Virus record (IMG/VR): IMGVR_UViG_3300021961_000197
Location: 1 to 43,002 of that record
Reading direction: 5' to 3' (one strand)
DNA from: a virus
DNA: 43,002 nucleotides
Part shown: one piece after another, positions 32,139 to 40,515 of the stretch
Layout of the letters: every line of letters starts with the position of its first letter
How positions within the stretch are numbered: position 1 is the stretch's first letter
The notes under the pieces: generated by a model
Database searches by the model: none
The model's input: only the letters and a program-made list of their open reading frames with translations
Told to the model about the DNA's origin: nothing
Translations under genes and position numbers: made by a program

Positions 32139-32454
32139 TTCGAGAGAGCGTAAAGAGACCCCAGTTTTTTCTGGGTTTTTCCGGTATTTCCCGTCCGCAA
32201 TCGCGGAGGTAGCCAAGCTCTCTAAGATCGGGAACGACAAGCACAACCCAGGAGAGCCGCTGCACCACGCGCGGGGTAAGTCGAACGACCACGCGGACTG
32301 CCTCCTGCGGCACCTGATGCAGCTAGGTGAGCCCGACGACGACGGACTCTCGCACACCGTGAAGGTGGCGTGGCGTGCGATGGCGCTCCTTCAGGAGGAG
32401 CTCGAGGCCCGGGGCGCCCCGCTCGCTCCGGCGGCTAGACTACCGGATCAGTAG
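32122..32454 (+). CDS. dATP/dGTP diphosphohydrolase-like (DUF5664) protein
   Basis: 110 aa, ATG at 32122, overlapping the previous gene by 17 nt. The layout YFPSAIAEVAKLSKIGNDKH...DHADCLLRHLMQLGE...LSHTVKVAWRAMALLQEELE matches the all-helical DUF5664 / dATP-dGTP diphosphohydrolase N-terminal family (PF18909) as I remember it. This would hydrolyse dNTPs to dNMPs and so adjust nucleotide pools. No PurZ is present, so it is not evidence of a Z genome. It is the last early gene; its stop overlaps the end of the opposing ejection gene by 7 nt. Confidence 0.65.
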   Translation: MSLPSDSRERKETPVFSGFFRYFPSAIAEVAKLSKIGNDKHNPGEPLHHARGKSNDHADCLLRHLMQLGEPDDDGLSHTVKVAWRAMALLQEELEARGAPLAPAARLPDQ

Positions 32455-35400
32455 CGCCGGGCCGTGCGGCCCTCGCGCTCGTCCCGGAGGCGATCCGATG
32501 CGCTGCGGACACCGAGGGCCCCGGCCACACTGTAGAGGGCCCTACCCGTTTTTGACCGGTTGTACCGCTCCGCGGCCTCAAAAAGCGCGGCGGGGTTAAT
32601 CTCGACGCCGGCGCCGGCACCGAAACCGGAGGGTTTGATTTCGCTGGGCACGCCCCGCCCCAGAGCGCGCAAGCGTTCCGCGTTCTCCGGGCGATGTAGG
32701 AGCGTCCCGATGGAGTGGTTGTCTCCGATCCACTCAGCGAGCGTCATGTCGCCACGGAGAGGCATATCCGACATCAAGCCACCGTTTTCGAAAAGGCGTG
32801 TGAGCGTGGCGACCGGATCTTCTTTTCCTCCCGCCTCGTTGAGCGCGCGGATAAAGCTCCACGACATCTCCTGTACCTCAGAGGGCGTTACCTCCACGCC
32901 GGTCCAGTCTGACAGTATACGCGCTGCCTCGATGTGTTTTGCCTCGCCAGCGAGACTCCGGCTCGAGACACCAGGTGCGCCACCGCCGAGGAGCCTACCG
33001 GTATGAACGTCTTGCGTTACAAAGTTTGGGTCCCCGAGCAAATTCTTTCGGAACGGCTCGACCTTCGGGCCGGATAACAGGACGTTGTCTGTTCGTGCGA
33101 GCTCCTCGGGGCTGGCCTGAAAAACCCGGACCATGTTGTCCGCGAAGTCCGCAAGCCCGGGCTGCCTGTTTTTAGCTATCGCGCGGATAGTGGCTTCGTC
33201 AGTAGTCCTGCCCGCCCGAATCCAGTCCCCATAAATGTCGAGCGCCGCGGTCACATTTGTGGGGACCGGGACGTTCGGGGAAGAGGCCGCGAGGATCGCA
33301 GTAAAAACAGGAGCGTTAACCCCGAACGTAGACCGAATGGCTTGCTCGGAGGAGGTGTACCAGCCCCGCGCCGCGCGGCCGGCAAGGGCCGCGTGCGCCA
33401 GGGTCTCGGCGTCAATGCTCTTCGCGTACGCTTTGATTGTGTTACGCTGCCCGGCCGCGTTCATACGTAGAAACTCGTCCGCACGCTCGAGCGGGAGCAA
33501 GGAAGCAATGTGGTCTCGGGTTTGCTCGAACGCGCGGGTAGACTGGGTGGCCTTTCTGTAGGCTTCACCGGCCCTAGTGCCAGTGGTCCGGGCGTGCCGC
33601 ACAAGATCGGCCACGGGCGTAGTGGGCGACGGGGGCGGGACCACAGTGGTGGGGGGCGTCAAGACGGATCCCCCGGGACCGCCGGCCACACTCGACATGT
33701 CTTCCGGAAGAATGTTTGCTTTCTGCGGAGCGAACGCACGCTCCGCCGGGCCGAGGTAGCCCTCGTCCCCCTGCCGCAGAGTCTGCCCATCTGCGCCGCG
33801 CATCTGGGGCCCAAAGTTTACCCAGCTGTTCTGGCCTCGGGTCTCAAAGGACATGGCGGGGCGGGCGGCGGGCGAGTACATGGCCGAGTGCAGACCCCAC
33901 GCATTTTCCTCACCCCTGGGCCCGAACTGGAAGCCCTCCGCAGCGTGGCCGAAGTAGTCGTGGACCGCGCGGAAGAGGTCGTTGTAGACCATCTCCTGCT
34001 GCGTCCCGTCCGGCATGTCCATCATAATGCCGGTCTTCTGCGCGAGCGGGTGGTCCGCGGGAAAGTCGTTGAGGTCCGTGAGGAAGAACCGCAGGCGGTT
34101 GTTCTCCCGGACGTCGGCGATCATATCGGCGGAGGACTTGTAGGGATCGTCCACCGTGGCCTCAAACCTGACGCCTTTTTCCCCGGTGAGGTAATTCCAC
34201 TGGTCCATAGTTTCGTCCGCGAACGCGCGGTACGACTGCTGGACGCGCGGGTCGTTAGGCGCGTGCGGCAGGGACTCGTAGATGTCCGCGATAGCGCGGC
34301 CCTTGTCTTCCGATACGGGTAGGTACTCGTAGCTCGTTGCCGGTGGGTCCAGCGGACGACCAGCGGCCCTGGCGCGTTGAGCGTACTCGAACGCTTGCGA
34401 GGCGACCCGCTCGATACCATTGCCACCGGCCCCAGTCGGTTTGGTCTCCGCGCCCTCCCGGAACGGACGGAGATCGGTCGGGGTCCACTTGAGCGCGGTC
34501 CCGCTGGTGGTGTCAATAAGGCCCTCAACCCCGTCGGCTACCGCGAGCTTCTCAGCTGCGCTCGCTACCGCGGCACGGTCCTGGGGGTTATCAACAACCT
34601 CCTCGGCCCTCCGCATGTACTCCGCCCACCCGTCCGGGTTTAGAAACTTCGACGCGTCAACCTCGACGTCCACGTACGGCTGGCCCGTCAGAGCGCGCTC
34701 TGGCATAGGGCCGCGGCCTACCAGTTCCGGGATATAGAAGTGCGTGGCGAGCTGCCTGTCGGCCCGGGCTCGCTCCCTGCCAGCAGCGGGGCCGGTGCCG
34801 GAGAAGGCCGGGTCAAGGATGTCTTCGTTGGCGCCGCGCCCGTAGTGGCGCATGACGATAGGCTGCGGCCCGCCGGCGTGGCTCAGGCGCTCCGCCCCCT
34901 CCGCCGAGCGAACAAGGGCCGGCACAGAGAGATTCTGCGTACGAACCGTTTCGAGGGGTGTACCTGCTCCTGAACTTTTTACCCGAGTGCCCCCTATTGA
35001 ATTCACCTCCAGCCCTAATTCACGTAGCTGGGACACTAGGTCCCGTGACAACCGACGTACTTCCCCCGGACCAAGTTCTCCCCGCCCTGCGAAGGGCATG
35101 ACGTCCACCTTGAGATCCTTAGTCTCAGGGTCGAAAACTCCTCGAACGGAACCCATTTCTCTACCGGGTCCAGTAACGTCGAAGTTCACGTAGTGCCGCC
35201 CGCCCTCCTCCACGTGCCCAGCGAGTCTAACCGCGTTCTGTACGGGCCCGCGCATACCCCGGACCATGTCGAGGGGCACACCGAAGAGGGGCACACCCGA
35301 CGCCGCGGCCACGGTGCCCCATACCGGGTGGCCCTGGGCAAAGAGCTCCGGGGCATCGTGGGCTATTGCCTTGATATCGCCCGCGCCCGGAGTGAAGTCG

Positions 35401-35627
35401 GTGACCGTACCGAGCGCGCGACCGTACGCGCGCTGGGTCTCTTCCTTTTGTGGGTCGGCCACGGCGAGCGTGAGCAAGCGGCCCATCGTCTGCTCGCCGA
35501 GTTTGTCCAGGAAGCCCCCGAACTGCCGGACCCGTTGGCCTACGCTAACGGGCTCCGGGTCCGGGCCGCGGTTAAAGAACCGCTGGGTTGCGTCCTGCTG
35601 CGCGAGAAGACGAAGGTACTCGTCCAC
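32448..35627 (-). CDS. Large multidomain ejection-type virion protein
   Basis: 1,059 aa, GTG at 35627 one nt after the upstream stop. Segments: about 250-330 (MRHYGRGANEDILDPAF, ATHFYIPELV) resembles ADP-ribosyltransferase-like domains of polyvalent proteins. About 431-607 is a distinct domain with AVHDYFGHAAEG (H556, D557, H561), EENAWGLH (E573, E574, H580) and ETRGQNSWVNFGP. A Pro/Thr linker lies at about 640-665. About 685-1000 (WYTSSEQAIRSTFGV...FTAILAASSPN, VLLSGPKV) resembles a domain found alone in other phages. It is the last late gene. Such giant proteins are usually packaged and injected with the DNA. Confidence 0.75.
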   Translation of the reverse strand: MDEYLRLLAQQDATQRFFNRGPDPEPVSVGQRVRQFGGFLDKLGEQTMGRLLTLAVADPQKEETQRAYGRALGTVTDFTPGAGDIKAIAHDAPELFAQGHPVWGTVAAASGVPLFGVPLDMVRGMRGPVQNAVRLAGHVEEGGRHYVNFDVTGPGREMGSVRGVFDPETKDLKVDVMPFAGRGELGPGEVRRLSRDLVSQLRELGLEVNSIGGTRVKSSGAGTPLETVRTQNLSVPALVRSAEGAERLSHAGGPQPIVMRHYGRGANEDILDPAFSGTGPAAGRERARADRQLATHFYIPELVGRGPMPERALTGQPYVDVEVDASKFLNPDGWAEYMRRAEEVVDNPQDRAAVASAAEKLAVADGVEGLIDTTSGTALKWTPTDLRPFREGAETKPTGAGGNGIERVASQAFEYAQRARAAGRPLDPPATSYEYLPVSEDKGRAIADIYESLPHAPNDPRVQQSYRAFADETMDQWNYLTGEKGVRFEATVDDPYKSSADMIADVRENNRLRFFLTDLNDFPADHPLAQKTGIMMDMPDGTQQEMVYNDLFRAVHDYFGHAAEGFQFGPRGEENAWGLHSAMYSPAARPAMSFETRGQNSWVNFGPQMRGADGQTLRQGDEGYLGPAERAFAPQKANILPEDMSSVAGGPGGSVLTPPTTVVPPPSPTTPVADLVRHARTTGTRAGEAYRKATQSTRAFEQTRDHIASLLPLERADEFLRMNAAGQRNTIKAYAKSIDAETLAHAALAGRAARGWYTSSEQAIRSTFGVNAPVFTAILAASSPNVPVPTNVTAALDIYGDWIRAGRTTDEATIRAIAKNRQPGLADFADNMVRVFQASPEELARTDNVLLSGPKVEPFRKNLLGDPNFVTQDVHTGRLLGGGAPGVSSRSLAGEAKHIEAARILSDWTGVEVTPSEVQEMSWSFIRALNEAGGKEDPVATLTRLFENGGLMSDMPLRGDMTLAEWIGDNHSIGTLLHRPENAERLRALGRGVPSEIKPSGFGAGAGVEINPAALFEAAERYNRSKTGRALYSVAGALGVRSASDRLRDEREGRTARRY
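32459..32472. other. Palindromic hairpin at the convergent gene ends
   Basis: GGGCCG-TG-CGGCCC lies just past the end of the early unit and inside the last codons of the opposing gene. The 2-nt loop and lack of T-run make it a poor terminator; nothing better is visible between the two units. Confidence 0.35.
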
Positions 35628-35628
35628 G

Positions 35629-37188
35629 CTATTTCACGCCCATGCCCCGGACGAGACCCGCGCGACCCGCGACACCCGAGCCGCGCTCGAACAGGCCCGT
35701 CAGCCTCTCCGTACCGAGCTCCAGCCTCGCCGTCTGTAGCCACTCCGCGTACTGCCGGTCACCACGGGGGCCGCTGGGGAACAGCGCGCGCATGATGTTG
35801 ACGTCACCCTTCCGCCCGGAAGCGGCCTCGAGCGCTACGTTGACCCAGCGCTGGCCCTCGGAGCCGATCGCCTGCGTGACGAAGTTGTCCCGGAGTCCTG
35901 CCCGGAAGGCCTCGTCCGCGGCGGGGTTCTCGAACCCGGGCCTCCTCCAGCTTTCGAGGAGGACCTCGAGCCGGTCGGTGTCAGAAAACGCCGCAAGCGG
36001 GTCGAGCTCCGTGAGCCCCTCCCGCTGGGTCATCCCCGCACCAAGACGGTAAGCCTCCTCGACCTCTGCGGTCCGGGAGTAAAGCCTGTTCGCTTCGCTG
36101 TACAGGCCCCCCGTGCTGGCGTCGAGTAGCTCCTCAAGCTGGTCCGCCATCGCCTTGATGGTCTCGGTGTCGGCCTGCGACTTCGGGTCGGTTGCCTTCA
36201 TGCGGGCCATCTCCTTGAGCCGCCGGTGCAGCTGGCGTGCCTCGGCGAAGGTCCACTCCTGGGTCTGGCCGGCCTTCGTCTGGACGCGCCGCTTGATGTT
36301 GTTGATGAGCGGCCCGGTCACCGGGTGGCCGCGCATCTCCTCGAGGAAGTCGGAGGTCGTGGGCACGAGCTTAGTGCCATCGAGCCGACCGAAGGTCTGC
36401 TCGCCGGCCAGACGGGTCTGCTCCGCGAACCCGGTCAGCCGGCCACGCATGGTGGGCCTCGCCCGGTCTACCAGTGCGGACGCGGTCCGCTCGCCGGTGG
36501 CGCCGCCGTAGAAGGGGGGCTCGATGCCCTCCGTGAGCTCCACCAGCCTGCCCGCGAGCCGCGTGCCCGTGTCGGACCCGACGCCCGAACGGCGCGCAGC
36601 GGCGGCCGGGACGGTGAGCATTGTCCCCAGACCGCCGGTACCCGCACCGACGCCCGCGCCTATGAGCGTGTTGCGCGCCCGGTTCGGGTCGTCGGAAGGG
36701 GTGTACCCGAACCCGGCCACCCCGCCTTCCGCGGCGCCGAGAAGACCACCCCCGATAGCACGGGCGAAGAGACCAGCCCCGCCGCGCATCATGAGACTAG
36801 CCGGCGCTCCCCCGGCGGAGAGCAGACCCGCAGCAATCGACGCAATCGGGTGCTCAGACTGTACCCTCTGGGCGCTCTCTTCCATGGCGGCCCCGAGCCC
36901 TGGGTCTAGCAGCCGCGCGACGTCGTCGGCCGTGCCGAGGGTCAACGCCTGCATCCCGGTCGTGAGGACGTCCCCGAGCGCGGCGCCCACACCCCTCACA
37001 GTGGCATTACGGCCAGCGGCCACCTCTTCCCGGGTGGGCGCGAGCGTCTCGGCGTACTGCTTACCTAGAGTCTGAAAGTCAGGGTAGGAGTTGCTACTTA
37101 GCCACGCCGCCGCTTCTTGGGGCGTGGCGCGGCCGGCCTGGATGTCTCCCCTGATAGCTTCGTATAGTTGCTTAAGTTCCGGGTCCAT
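35629..37188 (-). CDS. Ejection-type virion protein with glycine-rich membrane-active segment
   Basis: 519 aa, ATG at 37188. Residues about 100-205 are Gly/Ala-rich hydrophobic repeats (GGAGLFARAIGGGLLGAAEG, GAGVGAGTGGLGTML), like the membrane-active parts of podovirus ejection proteins such as P22 gp16 or T7 gp15/16. The rest is helical (WTFAEARQLHRRLKEMARMK, MADQLEELLD). Inference: it forms part of the channel that carries DNA across the envelope. Confidence 0.65.
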   Translation of the reverse strand: MDPELKQLYEAIRGDIQAGRATPQEAAAWLSSNSYPDFQTLGKQYAETLAPTREEVAAGRNATVRGVGAALGDVLTTGMQALTLGTADDVARLLDPGLGAAMEESAQRVQSEHPIASIAAGLLSAGGAPASLMMRGGAGLFARAIGGGLLGAAEGGVAGFGYTPSDDPNRARNTLIGAGVGAGTGGLGTMLTVPAAAARRSGVGSDTGTRLAGRLVELTEGIEPPFYGGATGERTASALVDRARPTMRGRLTGFAEQTRLAGEQTFGRLDGTKLVPTTSDFLEEMRGHPVTGPLINNIKRRVQTKAGQTQEWTFAEARQLHRRLKEMARMKATDPKSQADTETIKAMADQLEELLDASTGGLYSEANRLYSRTAEVEEAYRLGAGMTQREGLTELDPLAAFSDTDRLEVLLESWRRPGFENPAADEAFRAGLRDNFVTQAIGSEGQRWVNVALEAASGRKGDVNIMRALFPSGPRGDRQYAEWLQTARLELGTERLTGLFERGSGVAGRAGLVRGMGVK

Positions 37189-38326
37189 TAGCCCCTCTAT
37201 TCCTATCGTTCCACGCTTGCGCGGGGGCGCCGACAGTGGGGGCGCTCTCGTCCGGTGCCATGGGGGCGCTTCCGTCCTCTACGAAGGGGAGGTTGTACAC
37301 GGTGGCCACGGCCTTGACTGCTTCCTTGGTGGACGCGCCGTTGCCGCGGGCGTTCACGTACGTAGTGATGAGTCGTCCCTTGGCGATTTTGGTTTCGTCC
37401 GTGTCCGTGACGCGGGGCATCATGAACCCGTCCATGAAAGTACGCTCCGCCTCGGTCATCTGCTTACCAGACAGGTCCTGCTGCATGGCCATGAGGGCCA
37501 TACCGGCGGCGCTGTTCGCGATCTCCGCGTCGGGACCGGTGAACAGACCGCCCATAAACCGGGCGCCTCGGGCAAACAGCCCCTCCCCACGCATACGCTC
37601 CATCGTCGAGGCCATCGAGCCCACGGAGACCCAGTCCTGCGGGGTGATCTCGTTCAGCCGCTGGGACGCGATGTCCATGATCCCGGTCTCCTGCGCCGTG
37701 AGCAGCTGCCGGGGTATGAAGACCCCGTTCTCTATGATACCCGAGAAGTTGCCGCCGGTCGGGAAGCCAAACATGGCCGCCGCCTCCGCGCTCATGGGTT
37801 GGATGCTGTTTTTCTCGGTCGTCTCTTTCGGAGCGGCCGGCAGGGCCGAGTAGAAGTCGTACGCGTTGGTACGGGGGTTCCGGGGCACCTGTAGCGTCGT
37901 GACCCCGGGCCAGCGCTGCTGGACCTCCGGGGGCGCCGCGCCTATGGGCACATCTACCATCTGGGAGTTGACGCCCTGCTGCTGCTGCGAGCCGAGAGAC
38001 TTGTAGATCTCGGAGATATACTTCGCTTCCTCGACCATCCCGCTACCGAGGGTCTTAAGAAAAATCTGCATAAGACCGTCTGGCGACATGCCCACTTCCG
38101 CGATCAGCGCCGCAAGCTCCCGCTGGTTTTTCTCTTGGAGGGCCTTCTCCTCGAGCATCATCCGGACCTGCATACCCGTCTGGGCAGCGTGGCCGAGAGG
38201 GGCTAGGCCCTGGGCGCCCTGTCCGCTGGCGATAAGGGCGGCGGCGCCGGCCTGCGTGGTAGCCTCACCCCCGCCGCCAAACGGCGCGAGCAGGCCCTCC
38301 TTCATCTTGTCGAAAAGCCCCGGCAT
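37172..38326 (-). CDS. Ejection-type virion protein
   Basis: 384 aa, ATG at 38326 (MPGLFDKMKEG), one nt after the previous TAG; a frame from 38395 would overlap that gene. The N-terminal half is Ala/Gly/Gln-rich and helical (AALIASGQGAQGLAPLGHAA, ALQEKNQRELAALI), the second half alpha-helical (TEAERTFMDGFMMPRVTDTD). Ends 17 nt into the next gene. Placed among the ejection genes, so probably internal to the virion; no named family. Confidence 0.6.
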   Translation of the reverse strand: MPGLFDKMKEGLLAPFGGGGEATTQAGAAALIASGQGAQGLAPLGHAAQTGMQVRMMLEEKALQEKNQRELAALIAEVGMSPDGLMQIFLKTLGSGMVEEAKYISEIYKSLGSQQQQGVNSQMVDVPIGAAPPEVQQRWPGVTTLQVPRNPRTNAYDFYSALPAAPKETTEKNSIQPMSAEAAAMFGFPTGGNFSGIIENGVFIPRQLLTAQETGIMDIASQRLNEITPQDWVSVGSMASTMERMRGEGLFARGARFMGGLFTGPDAEIANSAAGMALMAMQQDLSGKQMTEAERTFMDGFMMPRVTDTDETKIAKGRLITTYVNARGNGASTKEAVKAVATVYNLPFVEDGSAPMAPDESAPTVGAPAQAWNDRNRGANGPGT

Positions 38327-38327
38327 A

Positions 38328-39080
38328 CTAGTACCCCGCGGGGCGGGGGATGTCGGGAAGCCCCTGCATGAATTTCCGCTGGTATGCGGGGTCAAAGACA
38401 GAACCCAGAGTCGGATTCACGACGCCACCGCCGGGCGCGGCGCCGTACGTAGACATGGCCCCGCGGGCCACGGCGGCCGGCTTACCAGTGAACGCGCCGG
38501 CGGCCATCAGACCAAGCCCGGCGATGTCACCGACCAGGTTGCCGGGAGTGACTTGGGTCATGGTCTGGCCCGTCGGGCCGAGCCCGCCCTGGAGGAACTG
38601 CTGCGCCATCTGCTGGCGGAACATAGGCTCCTGGGCCTGGCGCTCCCTGAGAGCGCGCATGTACTCCGAGTGCTGGAGTCCCTGCTGCATCGCGGCGTTA
38701 AACTGGCCCGACAGGAGCCCGCCTACCTGCTGCATCTGGGCGCGGTCGAGGGCCGCGAGGCGTTCGGCCTGAAGGACATTGTGGCGGGAACTACCAAAAG
38801 CATTGGCGCGGGTTGCTTCTTGGTGAGCCCCGACCGCCGCCTGCTGCCGCAGCCGGTCGAACTCCGTGCCGAGGTTCCCGATCACCGACTGGGTGTACGG
38901 GTTCATGAACTGCGCGATCTGCTCCGAGATCGGGCGCTCGTCCGGGCCCAAGAACATGGCGTTCGGGTTCTGGAGAATAGACCCGGCCGCTGCCTGCGCC
39001 CTCCCCCTGATCTGGTCCTGATACGCCTGTGAATTCGGGTCGAGACGCGTTGTCGTCGTCTGCCTCTTGTCCTTACCCAT
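38328..39080 (-). CDS. Gln/Ala-rich virion protein
   Basis: 250 aa, ATG at 39080. Contains FMNPYTQSVIGNLGTEFDRL and AFGSSRHNVLQAERLAALDR, a pattern I have seen in virion proteins of marine short-tailed phages, followed by Gln/Met-rich helices (FRQQMAQQFLQGG) and a Gly-rich segment (GLGLMAAGAFTG). Probably an internal or ejection protein. Confidence 0.6.
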   Translation of the reverse strand: MGKDKRQTTTTRLDPNSQAYQDQIRGRAQAAAGSILQNPNAMFLGPDERPISEQIAQFMNPYTQSVIGNLGTEFDRLRQQAAVGAHQEATRANAFGSSRHNVLQAERLAALDRAQMQQVGGLLSGQFNAAMQQGLQHSEYMRALRERQAQEPMFRQQMAQQFLQGGLGPTGQTMTQVTPGNLVGDIAGLGLMAAGAFTGKPAAVARGAMSTYGAAPGGGVVNPTLGSVFDPAYQRKFMQGLPDIPRPAGY

Positions 39081-39447
39081 CCAGCCTCCGCACCATTTCT
39101 ACTGAGTGGGGCTCCCAGCCTTCGGCGGCGAGAGCCTTAAGCCATCCACGACGACCGGACAAGGTAGCGACTGTGCACCCGCAGTCCCGGCCCCATGCCA
39201 TGACCTTATTCGACAACGCAATAACGTCACCGAGGGTTCCTGTCGCTAGCCAGAAGTGTAACGTCCTCATGTTCGGCGCGTCATTGACCTCTGTGACAAT
39301 ACATGCGTCTTTTTCCAACCAAAGCTGCGCGTCCCCGTCCCTAACGGCCGACAAGACATGCTCGATTGAATGCGTCCCGCCCCCGTGCTGTAGCGCCTTC
39401 TTAAGTCCATCAACGTGTATGTAGATCCTCTGGATGTCTTCACTCAT
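39073..39447 (-). CDS. Small protein with GNAT-like layout
   Basis: 124 aa, ATG at 39447, end overlapping the next gene by 8 nt. The alternation VLSAVRDGDAQLWLEKDACIVTEV, a strand-rich middle, VMAWGRDCGCTVATLSGRRGW and KALAAEGWEPH resembles a family of short GNAT-fold phage proteins often placed near ejection genes. The acetyl-CoA loop is not convincing, so it may be structural. Confidence 0.55.
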   Translation of the reverse strand: MSEDIQRIYIHVDGLKKALQHGGGTHSIEHVLSAVRDGDAQLWLEKDACIVTEVNDAPNMRTLHFWLATGTLGDVIALSNKVMAWGRDCGCTVATLSGRRGWLKALAAEGWEPHSVEMVRRLDG

Positions 39448-39625
39448 CCTGGATTTTAATTTGCGGGTCTTCGAGGTTAGAAATATCTAGCACGGCGTTC
39501 TCACCCCCGATAGATAGCGTGAGATCCGCGAGCACGGCCCTGGCGATGCTCGCCATTTCCGTTGCCCTCTTGAGCTCCCCTACCCACTTTAGGATTAGCA
39601 GCCGGTGCGCGTCTGTGGTTTCCAT
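39440..39625 (-). CDS. Hypothetical protein, 61 aa
   Basis: ATG at 39625, overlapping the next gene by 8 nt. Helical N-terminal half (LLILKWVGELKRATEMASIA), acidic end. No family recognised. Confidence 0.5.
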   Translation of the reverse strand: METTDAHRLLILKWVGELKRATEMASIARAVLADLTLSIGGENAVLDISNLEDPQIKIQDE

Positions 39626-39626
39626 G

Positions 39627-39992
39627 TTAGTTACTCGGTTCCGCGCGAACTACGCCGGTTTTAGTCAAAACGAAAATAGCGCTGTCGTCGGCTACCGAAA
39701 GAGTTTCAAGTTCGGGTAGATGGACTTCCGGGAGATCAACGGTCAGCTCTTCCTTCAAAATACCTTCTAGTTCATTTTGCTCGTCGTCAGTAAGATCGAG
39801 CTTAATGTTGCCTTTTTCGTTAAGAAATGGCTGCACTCTTTCAGCGAACGCTTTTCTCAAAACTTCGAGTTCTTCTGAGATCTTACTGAACTTGTAAGAA
39901 AGCATAACGGGGCGCGCGCCGGTCAGTTTACCGAGCGCATCCATCGTCGGGACAATCTCAAAACCCTTGAGGGTTACAGTGTGGTTTGCCAT
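39627..39992 (-). CDS. Hypothetical protein, 121 aa
   Basis: ATG at 39992. Short beta start (TVTLKGFEIVP), then helical, charged segments (FSKISEELEVLRKAFAERV, LTDDEQNELEGILKEEL). No clear Shine-Dalgarno; the 53-bp gap before it (39993-40045) is AT-rich (GTTAAAAATAAC and similar) and could hold a promoter, but no good -35/-10 pair is visible. Confidence 0.55.
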   Translation of the reverse strand: MANHTVTLKGFEIVPTMDALGKLTGARPVMLSYKFSKISEELEVLRKAFAERVQPFLNEKGNIKLDLTDDEQNELEGILKEELTVDLPEVHLPELETLSVADDSAIFVLTKTGVVRAEPSN

Positions 39993-40045
39993 GATGATTT
40001 TTTAGTTAAAAGAAATGGTAAAACATAAGTGTTAAAAATAACTTT

Positions 40046-40366
40046 TTACGGCGCCGGCGCAATCGCGTCATGCCACGGCACGCCATAAGCCTCGACCGGA
40101 TTCTTGAGCTGGTCGATCTGCGCGATCAATGCCGCCTCAATGTCGTCGCGATTCATTTGCTCCCAAACCCATCCGAGGACCACGTCTTCGGTGAGATCAT
40201 CGTAGGCGATGAAGTCGTCGGAGGTCGGATCGGGCGCGAAACCGCACCCGCCGTAGTTTGTCGCGCTGTGCCCGTCTTCGGTCGCAATGACGCGCCAGTA
40301 CGCGGTTACGACGCCGCCATTGGCAACCTGGCGGTTCATCTGCTCAATCTTCCAAACGATTTCCAT
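40046..40366 (-). CDS. Conserved small phage protein (DUF7936-like)
   Basis: 106 aa, ATG at 40366 chosen because GGAG lies eight nt upstream; a TTG two codons earlier is less likely. It starts WKIEQMNRQVANGGVVTAYW and contains APDPTSDDFIAYDDLTE and WVWEQMNRDDIEAALIAQID, the pattern of a small family common next to tail genes of environmental phages. I believe this is DUF7936, but I am not certain of the number. Function unknown. Confidence 0.65.
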   Translation of the reverse strand: MEIVWKIEQMNRQVANGGVVTAYWRVIATEDGHSATNYGGCGFAPDPTSDDFIAYDDLTEDVVLGWVWEQMNRDDIEAALIAQIDQLKNPVEAYGVPWHDAIAPAP

Positions 40367-40368
40367 TG

Positions 40369-40506
40369 TCAAATCTCCGTATCTGAACGCTTACCTGCCT
40401 GACCACCAGAGCCGCGCTTCTTGGGCGGCACCACCGTTTCGACGCGCTTCTTCGTGCGCCAGAAAAGGAACCCGCCGACCGCGACTGCGAGAATGATGTA
40501 GAGCAT
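40369..40506 (-). CDS. Very small single-membrane-segment protein, 45 aa
   Basis: ATG at 40506 with AAGGA six nt upstream, TGA at 40371-40369, packed between two genes. N-terminal membrane segment (MLYIILAVAVGGFLFW) followed by a strongly basic tail (RTKKRVETVVPPKKRG). The good ribosome-binding site and spacing support it. Possibly a small holin-like or virion membrane-active peptide. Confidence 0.6.
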   Translation of the reverse strand: MLYIILAVAVGGFLFWRTKKRVETVVPPKKRGSGGQAGKRSDTEI

Positions 40507-40515
40507 TGTTTTTCC

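Noticed and set aside
32122-32454. Evidence for a diaminopurine (Z) genome
   Set aside because: A DUF5664-like gene alone is not enough; no PurZ-like adenylosuccinate synthase or DatZ-like HD protein is found.
33510-34322. 270-residue plus-strand open frame over the large ejection gene
   Set aside because: Arg/Gly/Val-rich shadow without motifs or start signals.
38088-39032. 314-residue plus-strand open frame over ejection genes
   Set aside because: Shadow frame with no domain; the minus-strand genes are tightly packed with proper start contexts.
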